Source of the DNA: DATBJJ01 sp963750915
Lineage (GTDB): Bacteria > Acidobacteriota > Vicinamibacteria > Vicinamibacterales > 2-12-FULL-66-21
Reading direction: 5' to 3'
Length of the DNA stretch: 64,000 nt
Assembly (NCBI GenBank): GCA_963750915.1
Contig: CAVVSF010000007.1
Span: forward strand, 1,426,001-1,490,000
Under the pieces are notes generated by a model that saw only the letters and a program-made list of their open reading frames with translations, was not told the DNA's origin and did not search any database. Positions 43,918 to 53,389 of the stretch are shown here, one piece after another. Every line of letters starts with the position of its first letter. Positions within the stretch are counted from its first letter, which is position 1. Both the position numbers and the translations under genes were made by a program.

Positions 43918-46214
43918 GGCAGGTTCATGCTTTCCAGCAACGCCATTACTCTCGGCTCATCGGCGAGCCGGCGAAGCGCGTCACCGGGGGCCGCTCCGTC
44001 GATCTCTCCCTTGAGGAGAACCATCTCGCCGTTGCGCTCCGCGAAGGCGGTTTCGAGCCATTCAATCGCCTTCGCCGTGTCGCCGGTGCGGCTGTAGACG
44101 CGCGCCAGGCAGATGGCCGGCACGTACTGCTGGCGCCGCATCTCGAGCAACTGGCGCAGAATCGCGGCCGCTTCGTCATCCCTTCCCGCCAGACTGCAGG
44201 CCGAGGCCAGGTCGGCGATGACGATCTGATGACCGCCGAGCGAGACGGCTGTCCTCAGTTGAGCGACGGCTCGTTCGAACTCGCCTTCGCTCAGGTGAAT
44301 TGCACCCTGCAACCAGTAGGCGCCGTAGAAATCCGGGTCGCTTTCGATCATCCTGGCGGCCTGCTGTGACGCTTCGGCCAGCATCCCCGCAGCAAAGTAG
44401 GTCCATCCGCCATTCATGTTGATGAGCGGCGCCAGCGGATCGAGAGTCAGTGCCCTTCGGTTCAGCCTGATGGCCTCGTCGAAGTGTCCCTCGAAGGCGA
44501 GGAACATGGCGTAATAGGACAGCGCTTCAGCGTTGTTCGGATTGAGCGTGGTTGACTGCCTGAATGTCTGCTCGGCTCTCTGCCAGTCCCAGTCGTAGAA
44601 GAACGCGATGATCGCCAGCGGCAGGTACGCTTCCGCCAGGTCGGCGTCACTCGCCAGTGCCTGGCTGATGGCGCTTCTGCATTGCGGGATCGTCTCTTCA
44701 GCGGGAAGAATGCCGAAGAACCACTGACAGCCGCGCGCCGCCGCGATACCGGCATAGGCGGGCGCATAGCCGGGCTGCCTGTCGATCGCCTTCTCGAAGA
44801 ACTCGATCGCGCCCTTCCAGCCCTGCGCCGTGTACTTGTACAAGTGGAACCGGCCCTTGAGGAACAGCTCGTAAACCTCGGCGTCCTCGGTGTAGCGCCG
44901 CAGCACCGCCGCCTTCTCGTCGCCGAACAGCGTCACCTTGAGCGCCGCGACGACGGCGAGGGTAATCTCGTCCTGGAGCGCGAAGATGTCGCTCATCTCG
45001 CGGTCGTAGCGCTCCGACCACAACTGGTAACCGTCCGCAGCATTGATCAGCTGAACCGAGATTCGCACTCGATTGCCTGATCGTCGGATGCTGCCCTCCA
45101 GGATGTTGGTGACGCCCAGCGTGCGCGCGATGGTGCCGACGGTCGCGTTCTTGCCTTTGAACGAGAACGCCGATGTTCGCGCCGCGACCTTGAGCGCATC
45201 AATCCTGGCCAGGGCGTTCAACAGCTCTTCAGCCAGACCGTCGCAGAAATACTCGTCTTCCTCGGCCGCGCTCATGTTGGCGAACGGCAGAACCGCAATG
45301 GATGTCACGGCGCGAGTAGCGAGCCTCGGGTCGGCAGCGGCAGGAGGCCCGAGGGCGCTAAAGACGGGAGCGTCCAGCTGCTGTTTCACCCCGCTGAGGT
45401 CCTGCAGCAGGTCCTTCGCCGTCTGATAGCGCCGTGACCTGTCTTTCTCCAGCGCCGTGGCGACGATGTCAGTGAGTTTCGGCGGCACGTTCGCCAGGGG
45501 TGGCGGCACGCGTGTCAGCACGGCGACAATCACATCGCCGACCGTATCGGCCGCGAACGGCGACACACCGGACAGCATTTCGTACAGCACGGCGCCGAAG
45601 CTGAAGATGTCCGTCTGGTGGTCCACGTCCGTGCCGCGAGCCTGCTCAGGCGACATGAACTGCGGCGTGCCCATCAGTACGCCGAGCTGCGTCTGAACCT
45701 GAAGCGCCGTCGCGGCGTCATTGCCAGGCCGGGTCGGCTTGGACAACCTGGCGATACCGAAGTCGAGCAGCTTGACCAGGCCGCTTGCCCGAATCATCAC
45801 GTTCTCAGGCTTGAGATCGCGATGCACGATGCCCGCGTGATGCGCCTCGACCAGCGCCGACGCGATCTGAATCCCGATCTCCAGCGCCGACGCGACGCTC
45901 AGCGGCCCGTTGCCGGCAAGCTCGCGCAGGGTTTTGCCGTCGATGAACTCGTAGGCGATGAAGGGCGTGCCCGCGGCTTCGCCGATATCGTAGACGGTGA
46001 CGATGTTCGGATGATTCAGCGCCGAGGCGGATTTGGCCTCCCGAATGAAGCGATTCAGCCGGTCGCTCTCGGCGGCGAACTCTGCCGGCAGGACCTTCAA
46101 TGCGACGCGGCGGTCGAGGTGTGTGTCCTGGGCCAGATACACCTCGCCCATCCCGCCTTTGCCGAGCACGGAAATGATCTCGTAATGCCCGAGCTGAGCG
46201 CCCTTGTCCACCAC
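43914..46214 (-). CDS. Serine/threonine kinase with TolB-like and TPR domains
   Basis: The 766-residue protein has an N-terminal Pkn-type kinase: glycine loop GKGGMGEVYLA at 18-28, Lys40 (VALK), HRDLKPEN at 131-138, DFG at 151-153 and APE-like SPEQARG. All catalytic residues are present. Residues about 300-430 form a TolB/FlgO-like domain (SIAVLPFANMSAAEEDEYFC, DGLAEELLNALARI, GVTNILEGSIRRSGNRVRIS). The remaining part is made of TPR repeats (FEKAIDRQPGYAPAYAGIAA, FRQSTTLNPNNAEALSYYAM, NRRALTLDPLAPLINMNGGW). No membrane helix is seen, so it is cytoplasmic. Confidence 0.95.
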   Translation of the reverse strand: MVDKGAQLGHYEIISVLGKGGMGEVYLAQDTHLDRRVALKVLPAEFAAESDRLNRFIREAKSASALNHPNIVTVYDIGEAAGTPFIAYEFIDGKTLRELAGNGPLSVASALEIGIQIASALVEAHHAGIVHRDLKPENVMIRASGLVKLLDFGIARLSKPTRPGNDAATALQVQTQLGVLMGTPQFMSPEQARGTDVDHQTDIFSFGAVLYEMLSGVSPFAADTVGDVIVAVLTRVPPPLANVPPKLTDIVATALEKDRSRRYQTAKDLLQDLSGVKQQLDAPVFSALGPPAAADPRLATRAVTSIAVLPFANMSAAEEDEYFCDGLAEELLNALARIDALKVAARTSAFSFKGKNATVGTIARTLGVTNILEGSIRRSGNRVRISVQLINAADGYQLWSERYDREMSDIFALQDEITLAVVAALKVTLFGDEKAAVLRRYTEDAEVYELFLKGRFHLYKYTAQGWKGAIEFFEKAIDRQPGYAPAYAGIAAARGCQWFFGILPAEETIPQCRSAISQALASDADLAEAYLPLAIIAFFYDWDWQRAEQTFRQSTTLNPNNAEALSYYAMFLAFEGHFDEAIRLNRRALTLDPLAPLINMNGGWTYFAAGMLAEASQQAARMIESDPDFYGAYWLQGAIHLSEGEFERAVAQLRTAVSLGGHQIVIADLASACSLAGRDDEAAAILRQLLEMRRQQYVPAICLARVYSRTGDTAKAIEWLETAFAERNGEMVLLKGEIDGAAPGDALRRLADEPRVMALLESMNLP

Positions 46215-46284
46215 GTTGTTTGCTGCCGACTCGATTGTAGAGTCAGCGCCGCACTCGGAGCCACGGATTCGTCTGCGAAACCAA

Positions 46285-47141
46285 GGGGAGCCGTCACGGC
46301 GCTCACACCGCGCCCCGATCCGAAGCCCTTGCTGCGGCGTCTCAGCGCGAGTGAGTTTGGCTCCAGCCCTTCACCGAGGTGGCCACCTGAACCGCGGGCG
46401 TAACGACGTCGGGCCGGGGCGCCGACTTCGCGCCGTGGAAAACGGACCCTCCGCGGCGCCGCTCACGATGCGGCGGCGGCTTGGGGTTTGCCGCACGCCG
46501 GTAAAGCATCGGTTCGGCAACGAGGTCACTCGACCGCTTGAGACAAATCAGCGCCGCCGCCGATGGGACCCGCTGCGGGCCCGTTTATCGACTGCGCTGT
46601 CACGGCGCTCACACGGCGCCCCGGCCCGACGCCGTCACGCCCGCGGGTGCGCGCCGATCGTCGCGCCGATCGTCTCGCGTCGCGAAAGCCGCGGCGAGGC
46701 CCTTTTGACGCCGCTCAGGGCAGGCTGGCTGGCCAGGCCCGTGGAGCGAGCCGACGCGCTGCGCAGCTGGAACGGCGGCGCAGCGATTCCTCGCGTCGTG
46801 TTCCGTCCATGTGATCCGTGCCGCTGCTGAATAGCTACGCCGGGCCGAGAGCGCCTGATCACTGTCGTGACTGAACAGCTCCTACACGACGCGGCAGCGG
46901 CAGGGTACGAGCGGAGGCGCCGTTCCCGGCGAGCGGAGTCGGGCCTGGCCAGCCAGCTTGCCCTGAGCGGCATCGCCGGGGCCTTGCTGCGGCGTCTCAG
47001 CGCGAGTAGTTTGGCTCCAGCCCTTCACCGAGTGGCCACCGTGAACCGCGGCGCGTAACGACGTCGTCACGCCCGCGGGTGCGCGCCGATCTCCGCCGAT
47101 CGTCTCGCGTCGCCGAAGAGCCGCGGCAGTCTCAGCGCGAG
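46285..47141. repeat. Palindromic repeat cluster E with collapsed copies
   Basis: The block starts with a partial right end (46285-46388). It continues with a full P (about 46389-46650) and a full Q (about 46671-47008). Two miniature copies follow. At about 47043-47080 the two outer P arms are joined directly (AACCGCGGCGCGTAACGACG, then TCGTCACGCCCGCGGG). At about 47101-47141 the two outer Q arms are nearly joined. The last bases, CTCAGCGCGAG, overlap the 3' end of the reductase gene and supply its stop codon. Confidence 0.85.
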
Positions 47142-47842
47142 GTGAGAGCCCAGCGCAGGCCATCCACTGCGGGGTCCGCGTCAGGCGGAATTCCCGCGCT
47201 ATTCGGGTTGTCGGTGACGGTATATCGCAGGTGCGTCACATCCGTCGAGGCGATGGTATCGGCGAGCGCGACGGACGGGCTGCCCGTGTTCTCGAAGAGG
47301 TGTTGGCCGCCGCCGAAGAGGACGGGGGCAACCGACAGGAGGAACTCATCGACGAGTCCGGCCCGCAGGTACTGCTGGATCAACGTGGGACCGCCCGCGA
47401 CCCGGACATCTCGATCGCCCGCGGCATCGCGAGCCCGCCGCAGCGCAGCCTCAATCCCGTCGTTCACGAAATGGAACGTCGTCCCGCCCGGTCGGATCCA
47501 CGGGCCGCGCACCTCGTGGGTCACCACGAAGACGGGCGTGTGGAATGGCGCCTCCTCCGGCCAGAATCGTTCGCCACCGTCGAACATCCGCTTGCCCATG
47601 ACGCTCGCTCCCGTGCGGTTGAAGACCGACTCCAGCAGCGCGTTGTCCGGCCCCGTCTCGCCGCCCTCGCCGAGCCGCAGGTTCTCGCGGAAGAACCGCT
47701 GACGGAACATCCACTGCGTCAACGCGCTCCACTGCCTGAACCAGGGCTGCTGGTCCAGGTTGTCGGCGTGAGCCAGGTCCATGTCCCTGGGCACCATGTA
47801 GCCATCGAGCGATAAGCCGATACTGAAGAACACTTTGCTCAT
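47132..47842 (-). CDS. RibD C-terminal/dihydrofolate reductase-like protein
   Basis: The 236-residue protein has the RibD_C fold: VFFSIGLSLDGYMVPRDMDL at the start, GASVMGKRMFDGGERFWPEE, PVFVVTHEVRGPW, DVRVAGGPTLIQQYLRAGLV and DEFLLSVAPVLFGGGQHLFE. This matches the YyaP/YwjB type of NADPH-dependent reductases of unknown substrate, common as accessory genes. The final codons (Ser-Arg-stop) lie within the terminal arm of repeat cluster E, so the repeat abuts or altered its C-terminus. Confidence 0.92.
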   Translation of the reverse strand: MSKVFFSIGLSLDGYMVPRDMDLAHADNLDQQPWFRQWSALTQWMFRQRFFRENLRLGEGGETGPDNALLESVFNRTGASVMGKRMFDGGERFWPEEAPFHTPVFVVTHEVRGPWIRPGGTTFHFVNDGIEAALRRARDAAGDRDVRVAGGPTLIQQYLRAGLVDEFLLSVAPVLFGGGQHLFENTGSPSVALADTIASTDVTHLRYTVTDNPNSAGIPPDADPAVDGLRWALTSR

Positions 47843-47965
47843 GACGGGTCTCGACCTCCGCGTATATATCGAACGGGCCTGACGCGGATCGACAGCTCAG
47901 GGAAAATTTCTTACGGCTAAGCCGCGTCGAGCGCAGTTGGGAGCGCGTGGACGACGTCCGGGGCG

Positions 47966-50419
47966 CTACTCCGCCCTCATGGCGACGATTGGCTGCACCG
48001 CGGCGGCGCGGCGCGCGGAGGGAATTCCCGCCAGCGCCGCCACCGCAAACGCGGTCGCGGCGGCGAAGGCGTAGATGAGCGGTTCGACGCCGCCGAGCGG
48101 ATACCACGACGGATCGGCCACGCGCACCCAGAACACCGCCCCCAGGAGCCCGAGGCCGATTCCCGGGACGACGAGCTTCAAGGCGTCGCCGAGCACGTCC
48201 CTGAGCACGCGCGCGCGTGACGCGCCGAGCGCGACGCGGACGCCGATCTCGCGGGTGCGCGTCGCCACCATGAAGGCGATGACGCCGTAGACCCCGAGCG
48301 CGGCGAGGACGAGGGCGACGCCGGCAAGGACGCCGCCGACAGCGGAATGGGTCAGGAGATCGGCATGGCTGTTCTCGATCAGCCCTTCGCCGGTGATCAG
48401 TTCGCGGAGCACGAAATCGGGTTTGGCGGCCGCGAGCGCATTCTCGAACGCGCGCCGCATCGACGGATCCGACGGCGCGCCGCGCGCGATCGAGAGCACG
48501 GTGGACGCAGGGTGCTGTGCCAGCGACACGAACAGTTGCGGCCGCGGGTTGCCCATCTGCGTCGTCACCAGGTCCGCCGTCACGCCGACCACGGTGTAGG
48601 TCTGCGGCTCGTTCCCCGCCAGTCCGAAGACGACGCGCCGGCCGAGCGGATCCGCGGTCGGGAACAGTTGCCGCGCCAGCGGCTCGGACAGCATCACGAC
48701 CCGTTCCGCGGCGGCGCGGTCGCTGGCGTCGATGGCGCGGCCGGCAAGCAGGCGGATGCCAAGCGTGTCGAAGTATCCCGCGCCGACGCGAGTCGTGTGC
48801 GCGGCGGCAAAGATCGACTCGCCCTCGATCGCGACGCGCGTGTCGCGGTAGTTGAAGTCCAGCGGCACGCCATCGGCCACGCTCACGGAAGCGACGCCCT
48901 GCGCCTGCGCGAGACTGTCCTGCACCGTGCGCACGAACCGCTCTCGCTCCTCGTCGGTCTTGCCGATGACGGGGAGATTCAGCCGGACCGCATAAAGGCC
49001 GTGCGGCTTGAAGCCGACGTCGGCCAATGCCGTGACCCGCGCCTGATCGAGCTTCACGCCGCCGATGACGAGGAACGGGACGGCAAGACCGGCCTGCACG
49101 GCCGCGGTCAGCCGCTGCAGCCGGCCCACTCGCCGGCCGCCGCCGGTGGAATCGCTCTTGAGCGCCGACAGGATCGCGGGCCGGCTGAAGCGAAGCGCCG
49201 GCAGCAATCCGAGCACGAGACTGGTCACGAAGCAGAGAACTATGCACTGGAGCACCAGCCACGCGTCCGGCTTGAACAGGTCGAGCTCCGGACCCCAGTA
49301 GTTGAACCACCAGGCGACGACGACCGGCACGCCGAACAGCAGCGCCGACGCGAAGCCGCCGCCGAACACGGCCAGGGCCAGCGCCTCGCTCAGGTGATAG
49401 CGGATCAGGCGCCAGCGGCTCGCGCCGATCGCCAGCCTGATCGCCAGTTCCCTCTCGCGCATGGCGCTGCGGACCAGCATCATGCCCGAGATGTTCAGCC
49501 CGACGACGAAGAGCACCATCCCTGACAGCCCCAGCATCATCATTCGAGCGGTCCGTATCTGCGATCGCTTCTGTGCTCCGGCCGAGAAGTAGGCTTCGGC
49601 GCCGCCGGCCTTGTCCTGGTTGCTGGCCGGGTAACGCGCGGCCAGCGCCGCCATCGACGATTGCACGACGGCGTCCGCCTGCGGCAGCGTCGTCCCGGGC
49701 GACAGCCGCGCGAGCACGCGCAGCCAGCGGGTCTCGCGGCTCAAGCGGACGTGCTCGGCCGCCGTCAGCCGCGAGTGATGCGAGAGGGGCAGCCAGAGGT
49801 GATACGAGGCGTCATCGAGCCCGCCGACGTGGCCGCGGAACCGCTCCGGCGCGACGCCGACGATGACATAGCCGGACCCGTTGACGGAAATCGTGCGCCC
49901 GATGATCTCCGGATCGCCGCCGAAGCGCAATTGCCAGGCCCGATGACTGATGACGGCTTCCGGCTCCGCGCGCGACGCGTCGTCGACCGGCGTGAAGCCT
50001 CGTCCGAGCACCAGCGCTACGCCGACGGTCGAGAAATAGTTGCTCGACACGTACATCGTCGGCACCGGTGAGGCCGCAGTCTCACCCGGCAGTTGAACGA
50101 GCCCTTCGCCGCGGCTCCACCCGGTCGTGACCATGACGCTGGCGGCGTCGCGCACGTCGAGGTAGTCCGGGAAGGACCACGTGTCGATCATGGCTGTTCC
50201 AGCCTCGGCCCGGAGCGGACCGCTCGGCCGAATCACGAGCTCGACAAGGCCGTGGTCATTGACGCCGGGCGGGGTGGAAAACAGGAAGCCGGTAAGCATC
50301 AGGATGGCGATGACGCTCCCCATTCCGACGCCCAGCGAGGTGACGCACACAGCCGTGAAAGCCCGCGCCCTGATGAGCGTGCGGGCGGCCTGGACGAGGT
50401 CGTTTATGTAGCTGAACAT
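47966..50419 (-). CDS. FtsX/MacB-type orphan ABC permease (ADOP family)
   Basis: The 817-residue protein has the duplicated permease layout. An N-terminal helix (AFTAVCVTSLGVGMGSVIAI) is followed by a MacB periplasmic core domain, then FtsX helices (MMMLGLSGMVLFVVGLNISG; MLVRSAMRERELAIRLAIGA). After a mid helix pair comes a second periplasmic domain and three C-terminal helices ending SARRAAAVQPIVAMRAE. RELAIRLAIGASRWRLIRY and REIGVRVALGASRARVLRDV are the two FtsX coupling motifs. The first helix region is shorter than usual and there is no N-terminal PadR-linked extension. No ATPase gene is nearby, typical of acidobacterial orphan permeases. The function is unknown. Confidence 0.9.
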   Translation of the reverse strand: MFSYINDLVQAARTLIRARAFTAVCVTSLGVGMGSVIAILMLTGFLFSTPPGVNDHGLVELVIRPSGPLRAEAGTAMIDTWSFPDYLDVRDAASVMVTTGWSRGEGLVQLPGETAASPVPTMYVSSNYFSTVGVALVLGRGFTPVDDASRAEPEAVISHRAWQLRFGGDPEIIGRTISVNGSGYVIVGVAPERFRGHVGGLDDASYHLWLPLSHHSRLTAAEHVRLSRETRWLRVLARLSPGTTLPQADAVVQSSMAALAARYPASNQDKAGGAEAYFSAGAQKRSQIRTARMMMLGLSGMVLFVVGLNISGMMLVRSAMRERELAIRLAIGASRWRLIRYHLSEALALAVFGGGFASALLFGVPVVVAWWFNYWGPELDLFKPDAWLVLQCIVLCFVTSLVLGLLPALRFSRPAILSALKSDSTGGGRRVGRLQRLTAAVQAGLAVPFLVIGGVKLDQARVTALADVGFKPHGLYAVRLNLPVIGKTDEERERFVRTVQDSLAQAQGVASVSVADGVPLDFNYRDTRVAIEGESIFAAAHTTRVGAGYFDTLGIRLLAGRAIDASDRAAAERVVMLSEPLARQLFPTADPLGRRVVFGLAGNEPQTYTVVGVTADLVTTQMGNPRPQLFVSLAQHPASTVLSIARGAPSDPSMRRAFENALAAAKPDFVLRELITGEGLIENSHADLLTHSAVGGVLAGVALVLAALGVYGVIAFMVATRTREIGVRVALGASRARVLRDVLGDALKLVVPGIGLGLLGAVFWVRVADPSWYPLGGVEPLIYAFAAATAFAVAALAGIPSARRAAAVQPIVAMRAE

Positions 50420-50437
50420 AGGGATGCGGGCGCCTGC

Positions 50438-52903
50438 TCAGTCCTTCCTCAGCGTCGCGATCGGATCGATGCGGGCGGCACGCCATGCGGGAACCGATAC
50501 CGCCACCACGCACGATGAGACGATGACCAGCAGGCCTGCGGCGTACGCGACCGGATCGAACACATTGACCGAGCCGCCGATCTCCGCGGCGATGGGTGTC
50601 GACATCAGCACGATCGCCACTGCCGCGGCCAGGCCGCCACCGGCAGCCAGGCCGATGCCAACCGGCCGCAGCGATTGAAACAGGATCAACTGCGCCACGT
50701 GTTTCGTGGCCGCGCCGAGCGCCATGCGGACGCCGATCTCCTTCGTCTGCTGCTCGACGAGATACGACAGCACGCTGAACAGGCCAGACACCGTCAACAT
50801 GAGCGCGAGTCCGCCGAGGACGACGGTGACGCAGAACGCAATCTGCAGCATGTAGGTCTGCATGCCGACCACCGTCCGCAGCGTCATGACCCCGAACGCG
50901 GGATCGAGGCCCGTGAGGCGGTCGAGCAGCGCGGTACGCGCCTGCTCGGGGTTGCCGCGGACGCGCAGCAGGATTGACGTCCCGGGGCCATCGAGTCCGG
51001 TCGGAAGGTAGACACCGCGGAACCCCATCGCGGAAGGAGGCGCCGGATCGCGCACGACGCCGACGACCGTCAGCATGCGCGATGGGAGCGACGGGGCATC
51101 CGCCGACCCTGATTGCGGTGTCTCGAGGCGCACCACCTGCCCGACGCCGTCACCGTTCGGCCACAGCTGGCGCGCGATGGCCTCGGATACGACCGCCACG
51201 CCCGCCTCCGCGGTCCGTTCCGCCTGGGTGAAGGGCCGCCCGCTCACGAGACCCCAGCCGAGCACATCGAAGTACTCGGACGACACGGCCATCTGATCGA
51301 CCGTCATCCTGCTCGGAGTTACAGACGTTTCGACGACTCCGCGCGGCGCCGATGACGAAGCGGCGATTGCCACCACCAGGGAATCGGCCCTCAGCGACTG
51401 CAGCAGCGCGCCGCGCTTCGATTCGTCGTCGACGTTGACGATCACCGTATCGCTCGTGCGAACCCCCGGATCCTTCGTCGCGGCGGCGACGGCGCCTCGC
51501 AGAAAAATGGCGGCACAGATCAGGAGGAGAACCGATGCGCCGACCTGGACGGCGATCAAGGCGTGCCGGGCACGGCTCGGCCGCGCATCCCTCGTCACTT
51601 CGCCGCGCATCGTCCGCACCAGGTCGAGGCGCGTGGCCTGGAGCGCGGGCGCAAGGCCGAAGAACACCGTCGACACGATGGCGCCAGCCACCAGGAACGC
51701 CAGCACACGCCAGTCCGCGGTCGGAGCGGCAACGTTGAGCAGGCTCACCAGGCGGGCGATCTCCGGCGGGAGCGTCGTGATCACCGCGTGGAGCGCGCCG
51801 TCCAGAAAGAGCCGGGTGACGGCAACGCCGCAGACCGCTGCCGCGAGCGACAGGATCAAGCTCTCGGTGAGGAGCTGACGGATGATGCGCTGGCGCGACG
51901 CGCCGAGCGACAACCGGGTGCCGATCTCCCGCTGGCGCGCGACGCCGCGCGCGAGCAGGAGGTTGGCGACGTTGGCGCAGCCGATCGTCAGGATCAGCCC
52001 GAAGGCAAAGAACAGGGGAGCGAAGACGATGCCGAACCCCTCGCTCGGCAACGTGCCCTGGCGCGGTGACAGCGAGACGTTGATCGGACGCGCCGCCGGC
52101 GCCTGGAAGTCGGCCCGTCCCGCTGCCCATGCCGCGAGGGCGGTGGTCGCGGCCTCTGGCGACATTCCAGGTTTCAGGCGTCCGATGACCTCAATCCCCT
52201 CTTTCCGTTCTGTCGAAGCGGCCTGGAACTGCCCCGCGAGCGCGAGCGGCAACCAGTAGTCGGGCGGTGTGACGCCGAGTCCCCGAAAGCCGTCGGGCAT
52301 GACGCCGACGATCTCGTACGGCGCGCCGCCGATCGTCACGCGCCGGCCGATCACGTCCCGATCGCCCATGAAGAGTTTCTGCCAGCCAGCGTGACTCAGC
52401 ACGATCACCGGCCGGCCCTGGAACCGCTCGTCGTCTTCCGGCAAAAGGGAGCGCCCGAGCGCAGCCTGGACGCCCATCGCCTGGAAGAAGTTCCCGGTCA
52501 CGAGCGCCGGCCGCGCGAGGCGTCTGTCGAGTTCGGCCGGGGCTCCGTCCCCGTCCAGCATCGCGACGATCTCGGTGAAGACGCCGGTCTCGCGGCGCAT
52601 CGCCTCGTAGTCGAGCCGCGCGAGCGGCACCGCTTCGTCATCCGCACCCGGACCCGCCGGCCGCGTCAAGTTCACGGCGAACAACTCGCCTGGGTTCCGC
52701 ACAGCGTCGACGCGAAGCATCAGGAAGTTGTAGACCGTGAAGACGACGGCCACCAGGCCGAGGCCGAGGGCGACGGTCGCGACGACGGTGAGAGCGGCGA
52801 GCGGTGCGCGACGAAACGTGCGGAAGGCGTAGAAGACGTCGCGTGTCAGGTCGTCGACGAAACCGACGCCGCGCGCGCTGGAGCCGGGGAAAGGCTGTGG
52901 CAT
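50438..52903 (-). CDS. FtsX/MacB-type orphan ABC permease (ADOP family)
   Basis: The start at ATG 52903 (MPQPFPGSSARGVGFVDDLT) gives about 821 residues. DLTRDVFYAFRTFRRAPLAA then the first helix (LTVVATVALGLGLVAVVF) is the usual family beginning. FtsX motifs are QREIGTRLSLGASRQRIIRQ and TKEIGVRMALGAATKHVAQL. The end VPAWRAARIDPIATLRKD is characteristic. A MacB-like periplasmic domain sits after helix 1 and again in the second half. It lies 18 bases upstream of the other permease on the same strand, so they are cotranscribed and may pair. Confidence 0.9.
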   Translation of the reverse strand: MPQPFPGSSARGVGFVDDLTRDVFYAFRTFRRAPLAALTVVATVALGLGLVAVVFTVYNFLMLRVDAVRNPGELFAVNLTRPAGPGADDEAVPLARLDYEAMRRETGVFTEIVAMLDGDGAPAELDRRLARPALVTGNFFQAMGVQAALGRSLLPEDDERFQGRPVIVLSHAGWQKLFMGDRDVIGRRVTIGGAPYEIVGVMPDGFRGLGVTPPDYWLPLALAGQFQAASTERKEGIEVIGRLKPGMSPEAATTALAAWAAGRADFQAPAARPINVSLSPRQGTLPSEGFGIVFAPLFFAFGLILTIGCANVANLLLARGVARQREIGTRLSLGASRQRIIRQLLTESLILSLAAAVCGVAVTRLFLDGALHAVITTLPPEIARLVSLLNVAAPTADWRVLAFLVAGAIVSTVFFGLAPALQATRLDLVRTMRGEVTRDARPSRARHALIAVQVGASVLLLICAAIFLRGAVAAATKDPGVRTSDTVIVNVDDESKRGALLQSLRADSLVVAIAASSSAPRGVVETSVTPSRMTVDQMAVSSEYFDVLGWGLVSGRPFTQAERTAEAGVAVVSEAIARQLWPNGDGVGQVVRLETPQSGSADAPSLPSRMLTVVGVVRDPAPPSAMGFRGVYLPTGLDGPGTSILLRVRGNPEQARTALLDRLTGLDPAFGVMTLRTVVGMQTYMLQIAFCVTVVLGGLALMLTVSGLFSVLSYLVEQQTKEIGVRMALGAATKHVAQLILFQSLRPVGIGLAAGGGLAAAVAIVLMSTPIAAEIGGSVNVFDPVAYAAGLLVIVSSCVVAVSVPAWRAARIDPIATLRKD

Positions 52904-53042
52904 GGTGTCGAATGGCGACGCTACGCCCGCCGGGCGTCGACTGTCAACATCGGAAGGACCCGGCCGAGTCGCGCGAATCGACGGCATCACGCGCCGATTG
53001 ACTCCCTGCCCCTGTCCGACTACCCTAGACCGCTAGGTGAAC

Positions 53043-53378
53043 ATGCTTGGTCGACGCAAACCCGACGCGCTGCAGGGCACACTCGATCTCCTGGTGCTGA
53101 AGACCCTCAGCCTTGGCCCGCAGCATGGCTACGGCATCGCGGCGCACGTGCAGCGGGCCTCCGACGACATGCTGCGCATGGAGGAGGGCTCGCTGTACCC
53201 GGCGCTGCACCGCATGGAGCAGGCCGGCTGGATCAGCGCGTCGTGGCTGGTCACGGCCAACAACCGCCGGGCGCGCGTCTACCGCCTCTCGCGTGCCGGC
53301 CAGAAGCGTTTGAGTGAGGAGCAGGCCAAGTGGGATCGCCTGACCGACGGGGTCGGCAGGGTCCTGCGATTCGTCTAG
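53043..53378 (+). CDS. PadR-family transcriptional regulator
   Basis: The 111-residue protein (ATG 53043; GTG 53037 also possible) is a typical short PadR repressor: ALQGTLDLLVLKTLSLGPQH, GYGIAAHVQRASDDMLRMEE, GSLYPALHRMEQAGWISASW and RARVYRLSRAGQKRLSEEQA. The winged helix is intact. It sits 11 bases before an orphan permease gene, the common PadR-ADOP pairing, and is divergent from the other permease pair, so it may regulate all three. Confidence 0.93.
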   Translation: MLGRRKPDALQGTLDLLVLKTLSLGPQHGYGIAAHVQRASDDMLRMEEGSLYPALHRMEQAGWISASWLVTANNRRARVYRLSRAGQKRLSEEQAKWDRLTDGVGRVLRFV

Positions 53379-53389
53379 GAGCTCACGCC

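Noticed and set aside
39148..47141. Repeat clusters as a CRISPR array or integron cassette array (attC sites)
   Set aside because: Repeat units are hundreds of bases long and not regularly spaced by unique spacers, and no cas gene is present. The attC core sites (RYYYAAC/GTTRRRY) are absent and no integrase was found.
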